This document shows positions 1-6,015 of a DNA stretch of 7,900 nucleotides, piece after piece. Each line of letters opens with the position of its first letter. Position 1 is the stretch's first letter. The notes beneath the pieces were generated by a model. That model had not been told where the DNA came from, did no database searches, and saw nothing but the letters and a program-made list of their open reading frames with translations. Source of the DNA: Trueperaceae bacterium (GTDB lineage Bacteria > Deinococcota > Deinococci > Deinococcales > Trueperaceae); the NCBI GenBank assembly GCA_024636105.1, contig JAGXHO010000269.1, positions 1-7,900 of the forward strand. The letters run 5' to 3'. Made by a program: the position numbers and the translations under genes.

Positions 1-262
1 CCGAGAGGCTGAACGAGAAGTCGAGGTCCTTCTTCTCCTCGAAGTTGCGCTGCTTCTTCTCGTCCATCATCGAGTACATCAGGCGGCGCGTGACGTTCGG
101 GGTGAGCGGGTCGTGCTCCGTGGGGCGCCACTCTCCGTGGATCTTGATCATCGGCGGCAGCCCGACCGTGAGGATCAGGTCGGAGGCGCGTCGCTCGACG
201 GCCATCTTGAGGAGGTCGACGATGTCGACCTGAGTCTGGGTCGCGCGGATCTGGTCGGCCAT
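1..262 (-). CDS. pilT: PilT, type IV pilus retraction ATPase (N-terminal part, cut by window edge)
   Basis: Cytoplasmic hexameric AAA-type ATPase that depolymerises type IV pili and so powers twitching motility and DNA uptake. Only the first 87 codons lie in the window. The protein opens MADQIRATQTQVDIVDLLKM, followed by ERRASDLILTVGLPPMIKIHGEW and then MYSMMDEKKQRNFEEKKDLD. This is the PilT/PilU N-terminal PAS-like domain: the A/G-SDLHLTVG-type segment, the R/K-I-x-G-x-W strand, and the later F-x-x-x-x-DLDFS strand. The Walker motifs lie beyond base 1. The ATG at 262-260 is chosen because GGAGAGG (271-277, minus strand) sits 8 bases upstream. It starts 28 bases after the pilB stop on the same strand, so the two are very probably co-transcribed. 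PilU is a paralogue that cannot be fully excluded from the N-terminus alone, but the position directly after pilB favours PilT. Confidence 0.93.
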   Translation of the reverse strand, partial: MADQIRATQTQVDIVDLLKMAVERRASDLILTVGLPPMIKIHGEWRPTEHDPLTPNVTRRLMYSMMDEKKQRNFEEKKDLDFSFSLS

Positions 263-290
263 CAGGGGTTCCTCTCCGGAGCGGTGGTGG

Positions 291-2948
291 TCATTCGGCG
301 GTCCTCGCCAGCACCTCTTCGAGCGTGGTGATGCCCTCGAAGGCCTTCAGGACCCCATCGTCGCGCAGCGTGCGCATGCCGTTGCGCATGGCGATCTCTT
401 TCATCTCCAGCGCCGATTGCTCCTTCACGATGGCGGTGGAGAGCTCGTCGTCGACGATGAGCAACTCGTGAATAGCGTACCGACCGTTGTAGCCGCTGCC
501 GCCGCATTTCTCACAGCCGACGCCGCGGTAGAGCTTCTTGCCCTTGATCTCTTCGGCCGGGAGGCCGAGCCGGCGCAGCACGTCGGGCTCGGGGGTGTAC
601 TCGACCTTGCAGTCCTTGCACACCTTGCGCACGAGGCGCTGCGCGAGCACGCCGATCAGCGACGCCGACACGTTGAACGGTTCGATGCCCATCTCGGTCA
701 GGCGCACCACGGCGCCGGCGGCGTCGTTCGTGTGGAGCGTGGCGATGAGCAGGTGGCCGGTCAGGGCGGCCTCCATCGAGATCTTGGCGGTCTCGTGGTC
801 CCGGATCTCACCGACCATGATGATGTCCGGGTCCTGGCGCAGGAAGGCGCGCAGCGCGCGGGCGAAATCGAGGCCTGCCTTGACGTTCACCTGCGTCTGG
901 TTGATCCCGGGGATCTCGTACTCCACCGGGTCCTCGACCGTCGAGACGTTGACGTCCGGGGTGGCGACGCGCTTGAGGATCGAGAAGGTGGTGAACGACT
1001 TGCCCGAGCCGGTCGGGCCGGTGATCAAGAACATGCCGTAGGGCTTCTGGATCACGTCGGTGAAGCGCTGGTAGTTGTGTTCGGCGAAGCCGAGCTGCTC
1101 GATCTCCGGGATCGAGGTCGCCTTCTTGAGCAGGCGCATGACGACCTTCTCGCCGTACACGGTCGGCAGCGTCGAGAGCCGCAGGTCGACCTCGACCGAC
1201 TTGTCCTTGTAGCGCACGCGGCCGTCCTGCGGCATGCGTCGTTCGGCGATGTTCAGCCCGCCCATGATCTTGATGCGCGCAGCCAACGCGCTCGCGGTCG
1301 CCTTGGGCATCGTCATGTACTCGCGCAGGCTGCCGTCCTTGCGGACGCGCACGATGACCTTGTCGGGGCGCGGCTCGATGTGGATGTCCGAGATGTCGTT
1401 GAGCAGGGCTTCGCGGATGATGCTGTTGACGACCTTCACCAGCGCGTTGTCGTCGATCGAGGACGTGTCCTCTTCGGCCTGCTGCTGCCCGCCGACCTCC
1501 TCCATCACGGCCCGTGCGAGCTCGTCCATGTCGGCACCGTCGCGGTAGAAGCGGTTGATGAGGCGCGTCAGGGTCTCTTCGGTGGCGACGGCCGGCTGGA
1601 TCTCCTTGCCGGTGATCAGCCGGATGTCGTCGAGCGCGAACACGTGCCGCGGGTCCTTCATGGCGACGACCAGCGTGTTGCCCTCGGCGCGCACCGGCAT
1701 CGCCTGGTAGCGGCGCACGGTCGCCTCGGGCACCAGCGTCACGACGAACGGATCGACCTTGACGGTGTTCTCCTCGACGTACTCGTAGCCGAGCTGCATC
1801 GCCAAGCTGCGCGCCAGCATCTCGGGCGAGATCTTGCCCGATTGCACGAGCGTGTCCTCGAGCCGCCCTCCGCCCGAGCGCTGCCTGTTGAGCGCATCGT
1901 CGACGTCGAGTTGCGTGACGTAGCCGAGGTCGACGAGGATCTCGCCGAGCGGCTTGACCTTCCCGAGCTTCGCCTGCTCCTCCAGGGCCTTGCGCAACTG
2001 CTCACGCTTGAGCTTCTTCGAGACGAGCAGCTGCTCGCCGAGCCGCCCTTTGTCGTGCGCGTACATCGCTTCGATGCGCTGCTGGACCTGCGCATCCGAC
2101 GCGGCGACGAACGCGGTCGCGATCGGCACGATGGCCTCGACGTCGGCGATGCGCCGCGGATCCGCGACCGCGATGACCAGCGTCTCGCCGTCCATCCGCA
2201 GGGGGACGGCGTTGAACTGCACCGCGTCGAGCCGCAACAGATGGCTCGCCAACGCCTCGTCGAACGGTACGCCGGCCAAGCTCGGCTCGAACGGGAGCCC
2301 GAGCTGCTCGGCGAGGAGGCGCACGAGGGTGTCGTCGTCCAGGTGGCCCCGGCGGACGAGGATGCGCCCGAGCACCCCACCGGTGCGCTGCTGCTCCGCG
2401 ACCGCCTCGGCGAGGTCGCCTTCGGTCAGCAGCCCTCGCTCGACGGCCAACGCACCGAGGCGCTGGCTGGTGTCGACCTGGAAGTCGCTGGGCGGCGTGA
2501 GGCCGAGCTCGGGGTAGTACGTCGCCAGCCCCCACTGGAGCTCGCTCCGCAACGCCTGGTAGGGCTCGACGACGCACCCGGACGCGTCCTCGATCTCCTC
2601 GATCGCCAGCGCGTCCAGCGGGTCCTCGAAGGCGACCCGCAAGCGGTTGCCGTCGATGGCGAACGGCAGGGCGCCGACCTCGTACGCGGTATCGCCATCG
2701 ACCTTGGCGAGCGCGTCCGGCATCACGTCGACGCGCGGGAGCATCACGAGCGGGATGCCGATCGACTCCTCGACCGCGCGCGCGATGCGCTGCTCCGAGA
2801 TCACGCCGATCTGGACGAGGACGTCGGCGAGGCGTCCGCCGACCTCGGCGTGGCGACCGATCGCCTGTTGCAGCGACTCGTCGCTGACGTACCCGCGCTC
2901 GAGCAGGACGGCGCCGAGGCGCTTGTCACCGATCGACAGGACGGCCAT
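291..2948 (-). CDS. pilB: PilB/PilF, type IV pilus extension ATPase with triple MshEN (GSPII) N-terminus
   Basis: Hexameric ATPase that drives pilus assembly at the inner membrane; in Thermus the homologue PilF also powers DNA uptake. The 885-aa protein is far longer than a typical PilB (about 560-570 aa) and matches the size of Thermus PilF. Residues 1-145, 160-296 and 300-468 are three GSPII/MshEN modules, each with a helical RLGxxLxxxG repeat part followed by a small alpha/beta part. A linker (about 469-495) leads to the motor: Asp box 518-526 (NDISDIHIE), Walker A 644-651 (GPTGSGKS), Walker B 709-717 (IIMVGEIRD, Glu714), His box 731-742 (GHLLIATLHTND), and a zinc-type tetracysteine at C777, C780, C812 and C815. 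All catalytic elements are intact. An in-frame GTG at 2954 would add two residues, but it lies inside the GGAGGTG ribosome binding site (2952-2958), which is spaced 5 bases from the ATG at 2948, so the ATG is preferred. The start overlaps the upstream phosphatase gene by 23 bases, and pilT follows 28 bases after the stop. Confidence 0.96.
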   Translation of the reverse strand: MAVLSIGDKRLGAVLLERGYVSDESLQQAIGRHAEVGGRLADVLVQIGVISEQRIARAVEESIGIPLVMLPRVDVMPDALAKVDGDTAYEVGALPFAIDGNRLRVAFEDPLDALAIEEIEDASGCVVEPYQALRSELQWGLATYYPELGLTPPSDFQVDTSQRLGALAVERGLLTEGDLAEAVAEQQRTGGVLGRILVRRGHLDDDTLVRLLAEQLGLPFEPSLAGVPFDEALASHLLRLDAVQFNAVPLRMDGETLVIAVADPRRIADVEAIVPIATAFVAASDAQVQQRIEAMYAHDKGRLGEQLLVSKKLKREQLRKALEEQAKLGKVKPLGEILVDLGYVTQLDVDDALNRQRSGGGRLEDTLVQSGKISPEMLARSLAMQLGYEYVEENTVKVDPFVVTLVPEATVRRYQAMPVRAEGNTLVVAMKDPRHVFALDDIRLITGKEIQPAVATEETLTRLINRFYRDGADMDELARAVMEEVGGQQQAEEDTSSIDDNALVKVVNSIIREALLNDISDIHIEPRPDKVIVRVRKDGSLREYMTMPKATASALAARIKIMGGLNIAERRMPQDGRVRYKDKSVEVDLRLSTLPTVYGEKVVMRLLKKATSIPEIEQLGFAEHNYQRFTDVIQKPYGMFLITGPTGSGKSFTTFSILKRVATPDVNVSTVEDPVEYEIPGINQTQVNVKAGLDFARALRAFLRQDPDIIMVGEIRDHETAKISMEAALTGHLLIATLHTNDAAGAVVRLTEMGIEPFNVSASLIGVLAQRLVRKVCKDCKVEYTPEPDVLRRLGLPAEEIKGKKLYRGVGCEKCGGSGYNGRYAIHELLIVDDELSTAIVKEQSALEMKEIAMRNGMRTLRDDGVLKAFEGITTLEEVLARTAE

Positions 2949-3426
2949 GGCCACCTCCGGTGAGCACCCATCGCTCGATCCGGCGGGCGGCGCGCGTGTG
3001 GGCGTGCCGGCCCGGCGAGAGCGGGGTGACGAGGACCGAGATCAAACCGGCGCAGTTCGCGCCGAGGACGTCGGTGAAGAGCTGATCGCCCACCATCGCG
3101 GTGTGGCGCGCGTCGCTTCCGAGCGCGCGCAATCCGCGCCGGAAGGCGAACCCGAAGGGCTTGCCCGAGAGCGCGAACGCCTGCACGCCGAGGTCGACCC
3201 CCAGCGCAGCGACGCGCGCGCGCGTGCCGTTGGACAGGAGCGCGACCGCGATCCCGGCGGCCCTCAGGTCGCCGAGCCACGTCCGCACGTCGGCGCCGAC
3301 CGGCGCCCCGTCGCGGACGACGAGCGTGTCGTCGGCGTCGATGAGCACGCCGCGGACCCCGTGTTCTTGCAGCCATGCGACGGAAACGTCCGTCACCGAC
3401 GCAACGTGGAGGTTCGGCTTCAGCAT
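2926..3426 (-). CDS. YqeG-family HAD-IIIA phosphatase
   Basis: A 166-aa haloacid-dehalogenase-superfamily phosphatase of the YqeG type, cytoplasmic, with no signal peptide or membrane segment. The four HAD motifs are in order. Motif I is DADDTLV at 30-36 (nucleophile Asp30, acid/base Asp32), motif II is LLSNGT at 63-68 (Ser65), motif III is Lys89 in SGKPFG, and motif IV is GDQLFTD at 113-119 (Asp114, Asp119), which is characteristic of YqeG. Motif I normally reads DxDNT in this family; here the fourth residue is Asp. The family is related to the Gep4/plant phosphatidylglycerophosphate phosphatases, so a lipid phosphate substrate is possible, but nothing in the sequence proves it. The ATG at 3426 has no strong Shine-Dalgarno but has a TAGCAT hexamer 6 bases upstream, suggesting leaderless transcription. 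The 3' end overlaps pilB by 23 bases, so this is probably the first gene of a yqeG-like/pilB/pilT operon. Confidence 0.88.
   Translation of the reverse strand: MLKPNLHVASVTDVSVAWLQEHGVRGVLIDADDTLVVRDGAPVGADVRTWLGDLRAAGIAVALLSNGTRARVAALGVDLGVQAFALSGKPFGFAFRRGLRALGSDARHTAMVGDQLFTDVLGANCAGLISVLVTPLSPGRHAHTRAARRIERWVLTGGGHGRPVDR
2952..2958 (-). promoter_or_regulatory. Ribosome binding site of pilB that decides its start codon
   Basis: Read on the minus strand this is GGAGGTG. Its GGAGG core (2954-2958) ends 5 bases before the ATG at 2948-2946. The GTG at 2954-2952 is part of the same heptamer and has no other Shine-Dalgarno at a workable distance, so it is unlikely to be the initiator. The site lies inside the last codons of the upstream HAD phosphatase gene. 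Confidence 0.75.
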
Positions 3427-3432
3427 CTCGCG

Positions 3433-3438
3433 ATGCTA
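3433..3438 (-). promoter_or_regulatory. Candidate leaderless -10 element (TAGCAT) for the yqeG-like/pilB/pilT operon
   Basis: On the minus strand TAGCAT, a TAnnnT match, ends 6 bases before the ATG at 3426. It is preceded by TGC, giving an extended -10 (TGnTAnnnT). It lies within the 10-base palindrome atgctagcat (3433-3442). I see no convincing -35. A start site 6-8 bases downstream would fall at or next to the ATG, which fits the lack of a Shine-Dalgarno. Confidence 0.45.
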
Positions 3439-3448
3439 GCATGCGTCC

Positions 3449-3474
3449 GTGAGGGCGCCCGCGAAGCGCTTCAC
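3449..3474 (-). terminator. Weak inverted repeat between hydrolase and yqeG-like genes, possible terminator
   Basis: GTGA (3449-3452) and GCGC (3455-3458) pair with GCGC (3466-3469) and TCAC (3471-3474) around a 7-base loop, with one irregularity in the stem. It lies 14 bases past the stop of the hydrolase gene and before the promoter of the next gene, which is where a terminator would sit. No U-tract follows on the minus strand, and chance hairpins are common at this G+C, so this is only a candidate. Confidence 0.2.
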
Positions 3475-3487
3475 GCCTGCACGGCGG

Positions 3488-4441
3488 CTATGCGTCGCGC
3501 TCCGGCGCGCCCACCGCTCCCGCGTGGGCGAGTGCCGCGTGCAGCGACGCGACGAAGTCGTCACCGGCGTCCAACCACGGGTAGTGGCCGCCCTCCACCA
3601 GCGCGGTGACGCCGTGCGGGAGGCCGGACAAGGCCGCTTCGGCTTGGTCGGGGTAGGCCGAACCGTCGTGGGTGGCGACGAGGACCGCGGCAGGCACGCG
3701 CACCGTGGCCAGTTCGGCGCGAACGTCGACGCGCCACGGCTCCGGCAGCTCGACGGTCTCGGTGGGACCCAGGAGGGCGCTCGCGTCCGCATGCTCGAGC
3801 CGCAGCCGGGCGGCCGCGTCGGGGAAGAGCAGCGCGTCGAACAGCGACTTGGCGGAGGTCCTGCCGAACGCCTCGTCGACGAGCGCTTGGGGATCGAACG
3901 CGTCGGCGTCGGCCAGCCCCCCCTCGGGCGGCAGGGCGGCGTCGCCGTTCCCGCTGCGGACGGCGGCCTCGCGCTGGAGGGTGCGCGCGAGCATCGGCAT
4001 CGACACCCACGGGTTGACGAGCACCAGCCCGCGGACTCGGTCCGGATGCCGCCGGGCGGCCCGCACGGCGACGGTCGCTCCGAACCCGTGCGCGAGGAGC
4101 GTCGCGTCCGGCAACCGCAAGGCACTCAGCACCGCGGCCACGTCGTCGGCGAGGACGTCGAGGTCGAACGGTGCGTCGGCGTAGCTGCGCCCGCCGCCGC
4201 GCTGGTCGGCGTACACGACGCGGTAGCGCTCGAGGTCCTCACCGAGCAGCTCGCGCAGGGCGTGGCAGGAGTAGCCGGGGCCGCCGTGCAGCACGTACAG
4301 GGGCGGCGCCTCGGGGGGGCCGACCTGCTCGACGTAGAGGTCGGCGCCGGGAACGACGACGTGGGCGGCGTCGTCGAGCCACGCGGACGCCGCGAGCTCG
4401 TCCGGCGCCTCCATCGGGGCTTCGGCGTCCCGACCGTTCAC
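3488..4441 (-). CDS. Alpha/beta-hydrolase, proline iminopeptidase-like, lacking the nucleophile serine
   Basis: A 317-aa alpha/beta-hydrolase fold protein of the S33 proline-iminopeptidase/epoxide-hydrolase-like group. Visible landmarks are the oxyanion-hole motif HGGPG at 52-56, DQRGGGRSY at 79-87 (DQRGxGRS in the family), the nucleophile-elbow region LLAHGFGATVAV at 115-126, a cap region about 145-235, the acid Asp259 in ATHDGSAYP, and the catalytic-type His286 in EGGHYPW. The elbow should read GHSxG, but codon 119 is GGG (4085-4087), so Gly replaces the nucleophile Ser. Every other landmark is intact, and the frame is open throughout. It is therefore either a non-hydrolytic pseudoenzyme or uses other chemistry; a sequencing error would need a change in that codon. 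There is no signal peptide, so it is cytoplasmic. The start is the GTG at 4441, which overlaps the TGA of the upstream 90-aa gene as GTGA, with GGAG 9 bases before it. An ATG at 4414 (308 aa) is the alternative. Substrate unknown. Confidence 0.88.
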   Translation of the reverse strand: MNGRDAEAPMEAPDELAASAWLDDAAHVVVPGADLYVEQVGPPEAPPLYVLHGGPGYSCHALRELLGEDLERYRVVYADQRGGGRSYADAPFDLDVLADDVAAVLSALRLPDATLLAHGFGATVAVRAARRHPDRVRGLVLVNPWVSMPMLARTLQREAAVRSGNGDAALPPEGGLADADAFDPQALVDEAFGRTSAKSLFDALLFPDAAARLRLEHADASALLGPTETVELPEPWRVDVRAELATVRVPAAVLVATHDGSAYPDQAEAALSGLPHGVTALVEGGHYPWLDAGDDFVASLHAALAHAGAVGAPERDA

Positions 4442-4710
4442 GGCAGCACGCTCCGGAACCGCCAGACGCGCGCGCCGCTCGGCACGGGCGCCGCGTCCGG
4501 CTCGTGGCCGCCGCGCGCGACGAGGAGCCACAGGTCGTCCTGGTCCACCGCAGTCAGCAGCTCGACGTCCGCTCCGGTGCGCCGCCAGGCGTCGGCGAGG
4601 GGTGCGAGCACGCCGCGGGCGTCGGTGCCGGCGAGCTCGAAGAAGCGCACGTCTCGGTCGCTCGCTTCCGAGGCGGACGATGGCGTCGGGGTCGGTCGAG
4701 AGTCGGTCAT
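4438..4710 (-). CDS. Conserved-looking 90-aa protein of unknown function, coupled to the hydrolase
   Basis: I do not recognise this gene. The 90-aa product has a low-complexity, Ser/Thr/Pro-rich N-terminus (residues 1-18). A compact alpha/beta-like domain follows: strand DVRFFEL, helix RGVLAPLADAWRRTG (33-47), strand ADVELLTAV, acidic turn DQDD, strand LWLLVARGG, and a C-terminal strand ARVWRFRSV. The beta-alpha-beta-beta pattern resembles a small ferredoxin-like (dimeric alpha-beta barrel) fold, but this is a guess from the pattern. It has no signal peptide or membrane segment. Its TGA (4440-4438) overlaps the GTG start of the hydrolase, so translation of the two is probably coupled and they may act together. 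The ATG at 4710 lacks a Shine-Dalgarno but has TACGAT 6 bases upstream, suggesting a leaderless message. Confidence 0.75.
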   Translation of the reverse strand: MTDSRPTPTPSSASEASDRDVRFFELAGTDARGVLAPLADAWRRTGADVELLTAVDQDDLWLLVARGGHEPDAAPVPSGARVWRFRSVLP

Positions 4711-4716
4711 GGCCGC

Positions 4717-4722
4717 ATCGTA
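4717..4722 (-). promoter_or_regulatory. Candidate leaderless -10 element (TACGAT) for the 90-aa/hydrolase pair
   Basis: On the minus strand TACGAT (TAnnnT) ends 6 bases before the ATG at 4710, the same spacing as in front of the yqeG-like gene. No clear -35 is visible 16-19 bases further up. The 86-base spacer 4711-4796 must also hold the promoter for the divergent gene at 4797. Confidence 0.45.
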
Positions 4723-4781
4723 GGACGACCGTGGCCCGGACCCGGAATCCTGGAACGCCCCGTGGTAGGTATGGCGGCACC

Positions 4782-4789
4782 GGAGGAGG
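4782..4789 (+). promoter_or_regulatory. Strong Shine-Dalgarno that sets the start of the DUF4258-like gene
   Basis: GGAGGAGG ends 7 bases before the ATG at 4797. The reading frame stays open upstream past 4710, but that part runs antisense through the 90-aa gene. This site marks the true start. Confidence 0.7.
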
Positions 4790-4796
4790 CCGTCCG

Positions 4797-5222
4797 ATGC
4801 CCGCGCCCGAACCCCAAGGCCCGCCCCGCGTCGCTCGCCGCACCCTCGAGGACCTGCGCCCGCACGTTCGCGAAGGGCGCTACCGCCTCGGGCCCCACGC
4901 GGTGCGGCACGCGGCTACGGAGGGGTTCGTCGAGCGCGACGTGGTGATGACCCTGCTGCATGGGCGTGAGCTCGCGCGCTACCTCGTCGACCAGCGGCTG
5001 CTCGTCCTCGGTTGGGTGCCGGCAGGACCCCTGGTCCGGGTGCCCCTGCACGTCGTCGTCGCGTACGACCGCCCTCGTTGGGTCGACGTCGTGACCGCCT
5101 TCGTACCGCGCGATCCGCACCGGGTGCTCTCTCGGCGACGCCTCGCCGAGCTGCTGCGCCACGACCGCGACGTCGTGGCGGTGCGCCGCACCGGGCCGCC
5201 GTCCGGCGCGGAGCGGGGCTAG
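4797..5222 (+). CDS. DUF4258-like protein, 141 aa
   Basis: Small basic cytoplasmic protein. From about residue 29 it follows the DUF4258 pattern: a YRLGPHAVRHA strand-helix (29-39) with His34 and His38, GFVERDVVMTLLHGRELARYL (43-63, the R-x-x-DV-x-x-x-LxxG-x-x-x-x-Y signature), LLVLGW (68-73), PLHVVVAYD (83-91), and WVDVVTAFVPRDPHRV (95-110). DUF4258 resembles the RelE/BrnT-type toxin fold, but no antitoxin-like gene is adjacent, so a toxin role is not supported. The first 20 residues are Pro/Arg-rich and the last 30 are Arg-rich, suggesting possible nucleic-acid contact (inference). The ATG at 4797 is fixed by GGAGGAGG 7 bases upstream. It is divergent from the 90-aa/hydrolase pair and convergent with tatD, with overlapping stop codons. 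The family call rests on pattern memory. Confidence 0.7.
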   Translation: MPAPEPQGPPRVARRTLEDLRPHVREGRYRLGPHAVRHAATEGFVERDVVMTLLHGRELARYLVDQRLLVLGWVPAGPLVRVPLHVVVAYDRPRWVDVVTAFVPRDPHRVLSRRRLAELLRHDRDVVAVRRTGPPSGAERG

Positions 5223-5236
5223 GGGGCCGCGCCTAG
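5219..5236. repeat. Short inverted repeat CTAGG...CCTAG at the convergent gene ends
   Basis: CTAGG (5219-5223) and CCTAG (5232-5236) can form a 5-base stem with an 8-base GC-rich loop. The first CTAG carries the stop codons of both convergent genes. It could act in termination in either direction, but the stem is short and no T-tract follows on either side. Confidence 0.25.
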
Positions 5237-6010
5237 AGCGGGCAGTCGGAACGCGCGCCGAGCGTTGGCGTCGAGGTGCGTCTCGAGCGTCTCGGGGTCG
5301 ACGCCTCGGAGGCGGGCGAGCTCGGCCGCCGTCAGGCGAACGTGCCCGGGCCGGTTCGGCTTCCCTCGGTGCGGCACCGGTGCGAGGAACGGCGCGTCGG
5401 TCTCGACGAGCAGGCGGTCGAGCGGCACCGCCGACGCGGCGTCCCGGATGGCTTCGGCGCTCTTGTACGTGAGGTTGCCCGCGAAGCTGACGTACCAACC
5501 GAGGTCGAGCGCGACCCGGAGCAGGTCGGGGTGTCCGTTCGTGCAGTGCAGCACGCCGCGCCCGTGGCCGAGCTCCGCGATTAGTGCCGCGGTCGCTCGC
5601 GAGGCGTCGTCGCGATGCCCCCAGCGCGCGCCGTCCGCGTCGCGGACGTGCAGCACCAGCGGCAGGTCGTGCGCCTTCGCGAGCGCTCCCTGCCAGCGGA
5701 ACGACGCGAGCTGGTCGTCGAGGGGCACCCGGTCCCAGTAGAGGTCGACGCCGGTCTCCCCGACCCCGACCACCTTCGGATGCTCCAGCGCCTCCTCGAC
5801 GACGCGGCGTCCGACCGGGTCGGACGCCGCGACGGCGTCGTTCGGGTGCACGCCGACGATCGCGAAGGTCCCCGGGTCGCCCTCGGCGGCGGCGAGGGCT
5901 GCGGCCACGCGGTCCGGACCGGTCGCGACGGTGATCAGGGCGACCAACCCTTCGGCGTGGGCGTCCGTGGGGGCATCGAGGCGGTCGAGATGGCAATGGG
6001 TGTCGATCAC
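5219..6010 (-). CDS. tatD: TatD-family metal-dependent hydrolase (DNase/RNase)
   Basis: A 263-aa TIM-barrel metallohydrolase of the TatD/YcfH/YjjV family, normal length for the group. These cytoplasmic enzymes are 3'-5' exonucleases or AP-endonuclease-like enzymes acting in DNA repair and nucleic-acid turnover. The metal ligands are all present: DTHCHLD at 3-9 (His5, His7), GETGVD at 84-89 (Glu85), His121 in LVLHVRDAD, His155 in LHCTNG (often HCFSG), and Asp205 in ETDAPFLAP at 203-211. The family's conserved tail of that motif, HRGKPNRP (214-221), follows. The start is GTG at 6010; MIDTHCHLD is the canonical TatD N-terminus and nothing upstream extends it. No Shine-Dalgarno is seen, but TATGGT lies 5 bases upstream. 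The TAG stop shares CTAG with the stop of the convergent DUF4258-like gene. The exact subfamily cannot be set by eye. Confidence 0.95.
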   Translation of the reverse strand: MIDTHCHLDRLDAPTDAHAEGLVALITVATGPDRVAAALAAAEGDPGTFAIVGVHPNDAVAASDPVGRRVVEEALEHPKVVGVGETGVDLYWDRVPLDDQLASFRWQGALAKAHDLPLVLHVRDADGARWGHRDDASRATAALIAELGHGRGVLHCTNGHPDLLRVALDLGWYVSFAGNLTYKSAEAIRDAASAVPLDRLLVETDAPFLAPVPHRGKPNRPGHVRLTAAELARLRGVDPETLETHLDANARRAFRLPALGAAP

Positions 6011-6015
6011 GCCGC

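Noticed and set aside
417..2963. Very long plus-strand open frame (848 codons) opposite pilB
   Set aside because: Its composition is dominated by Arg, Asp, Leu, Val and His with no domain pattern, as expected from the complement of a GC-rich gene with strong codon bias. The minus strand encodes an unmistakable PilB.
3433..3442. Palindrome atgctagcat as a repressor operator
   Set aside because: Ten bases is short, it is explained by the overlapping -10 hexamer, and no second copy of the full 10-mer was seen at another promoter in the window.
3449..4723. Plus-strand open frame (424 codons) opposite the hydrolase and 90-aa genes
   Set aside because: Low-complexity Arg/Gly/Val-rich translation with no start signal; a shadow of the minus-strand genes.
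4441..4843. Upstream extension of the hydrolase frame (to 451 aa)
   Set aside because: The extension is Arg-rich, covers the 90-aa gene out of frame and runs into the divergent promoter region. The GTG at 4441 with GGAG and coupling to the upstream stop is a better start.
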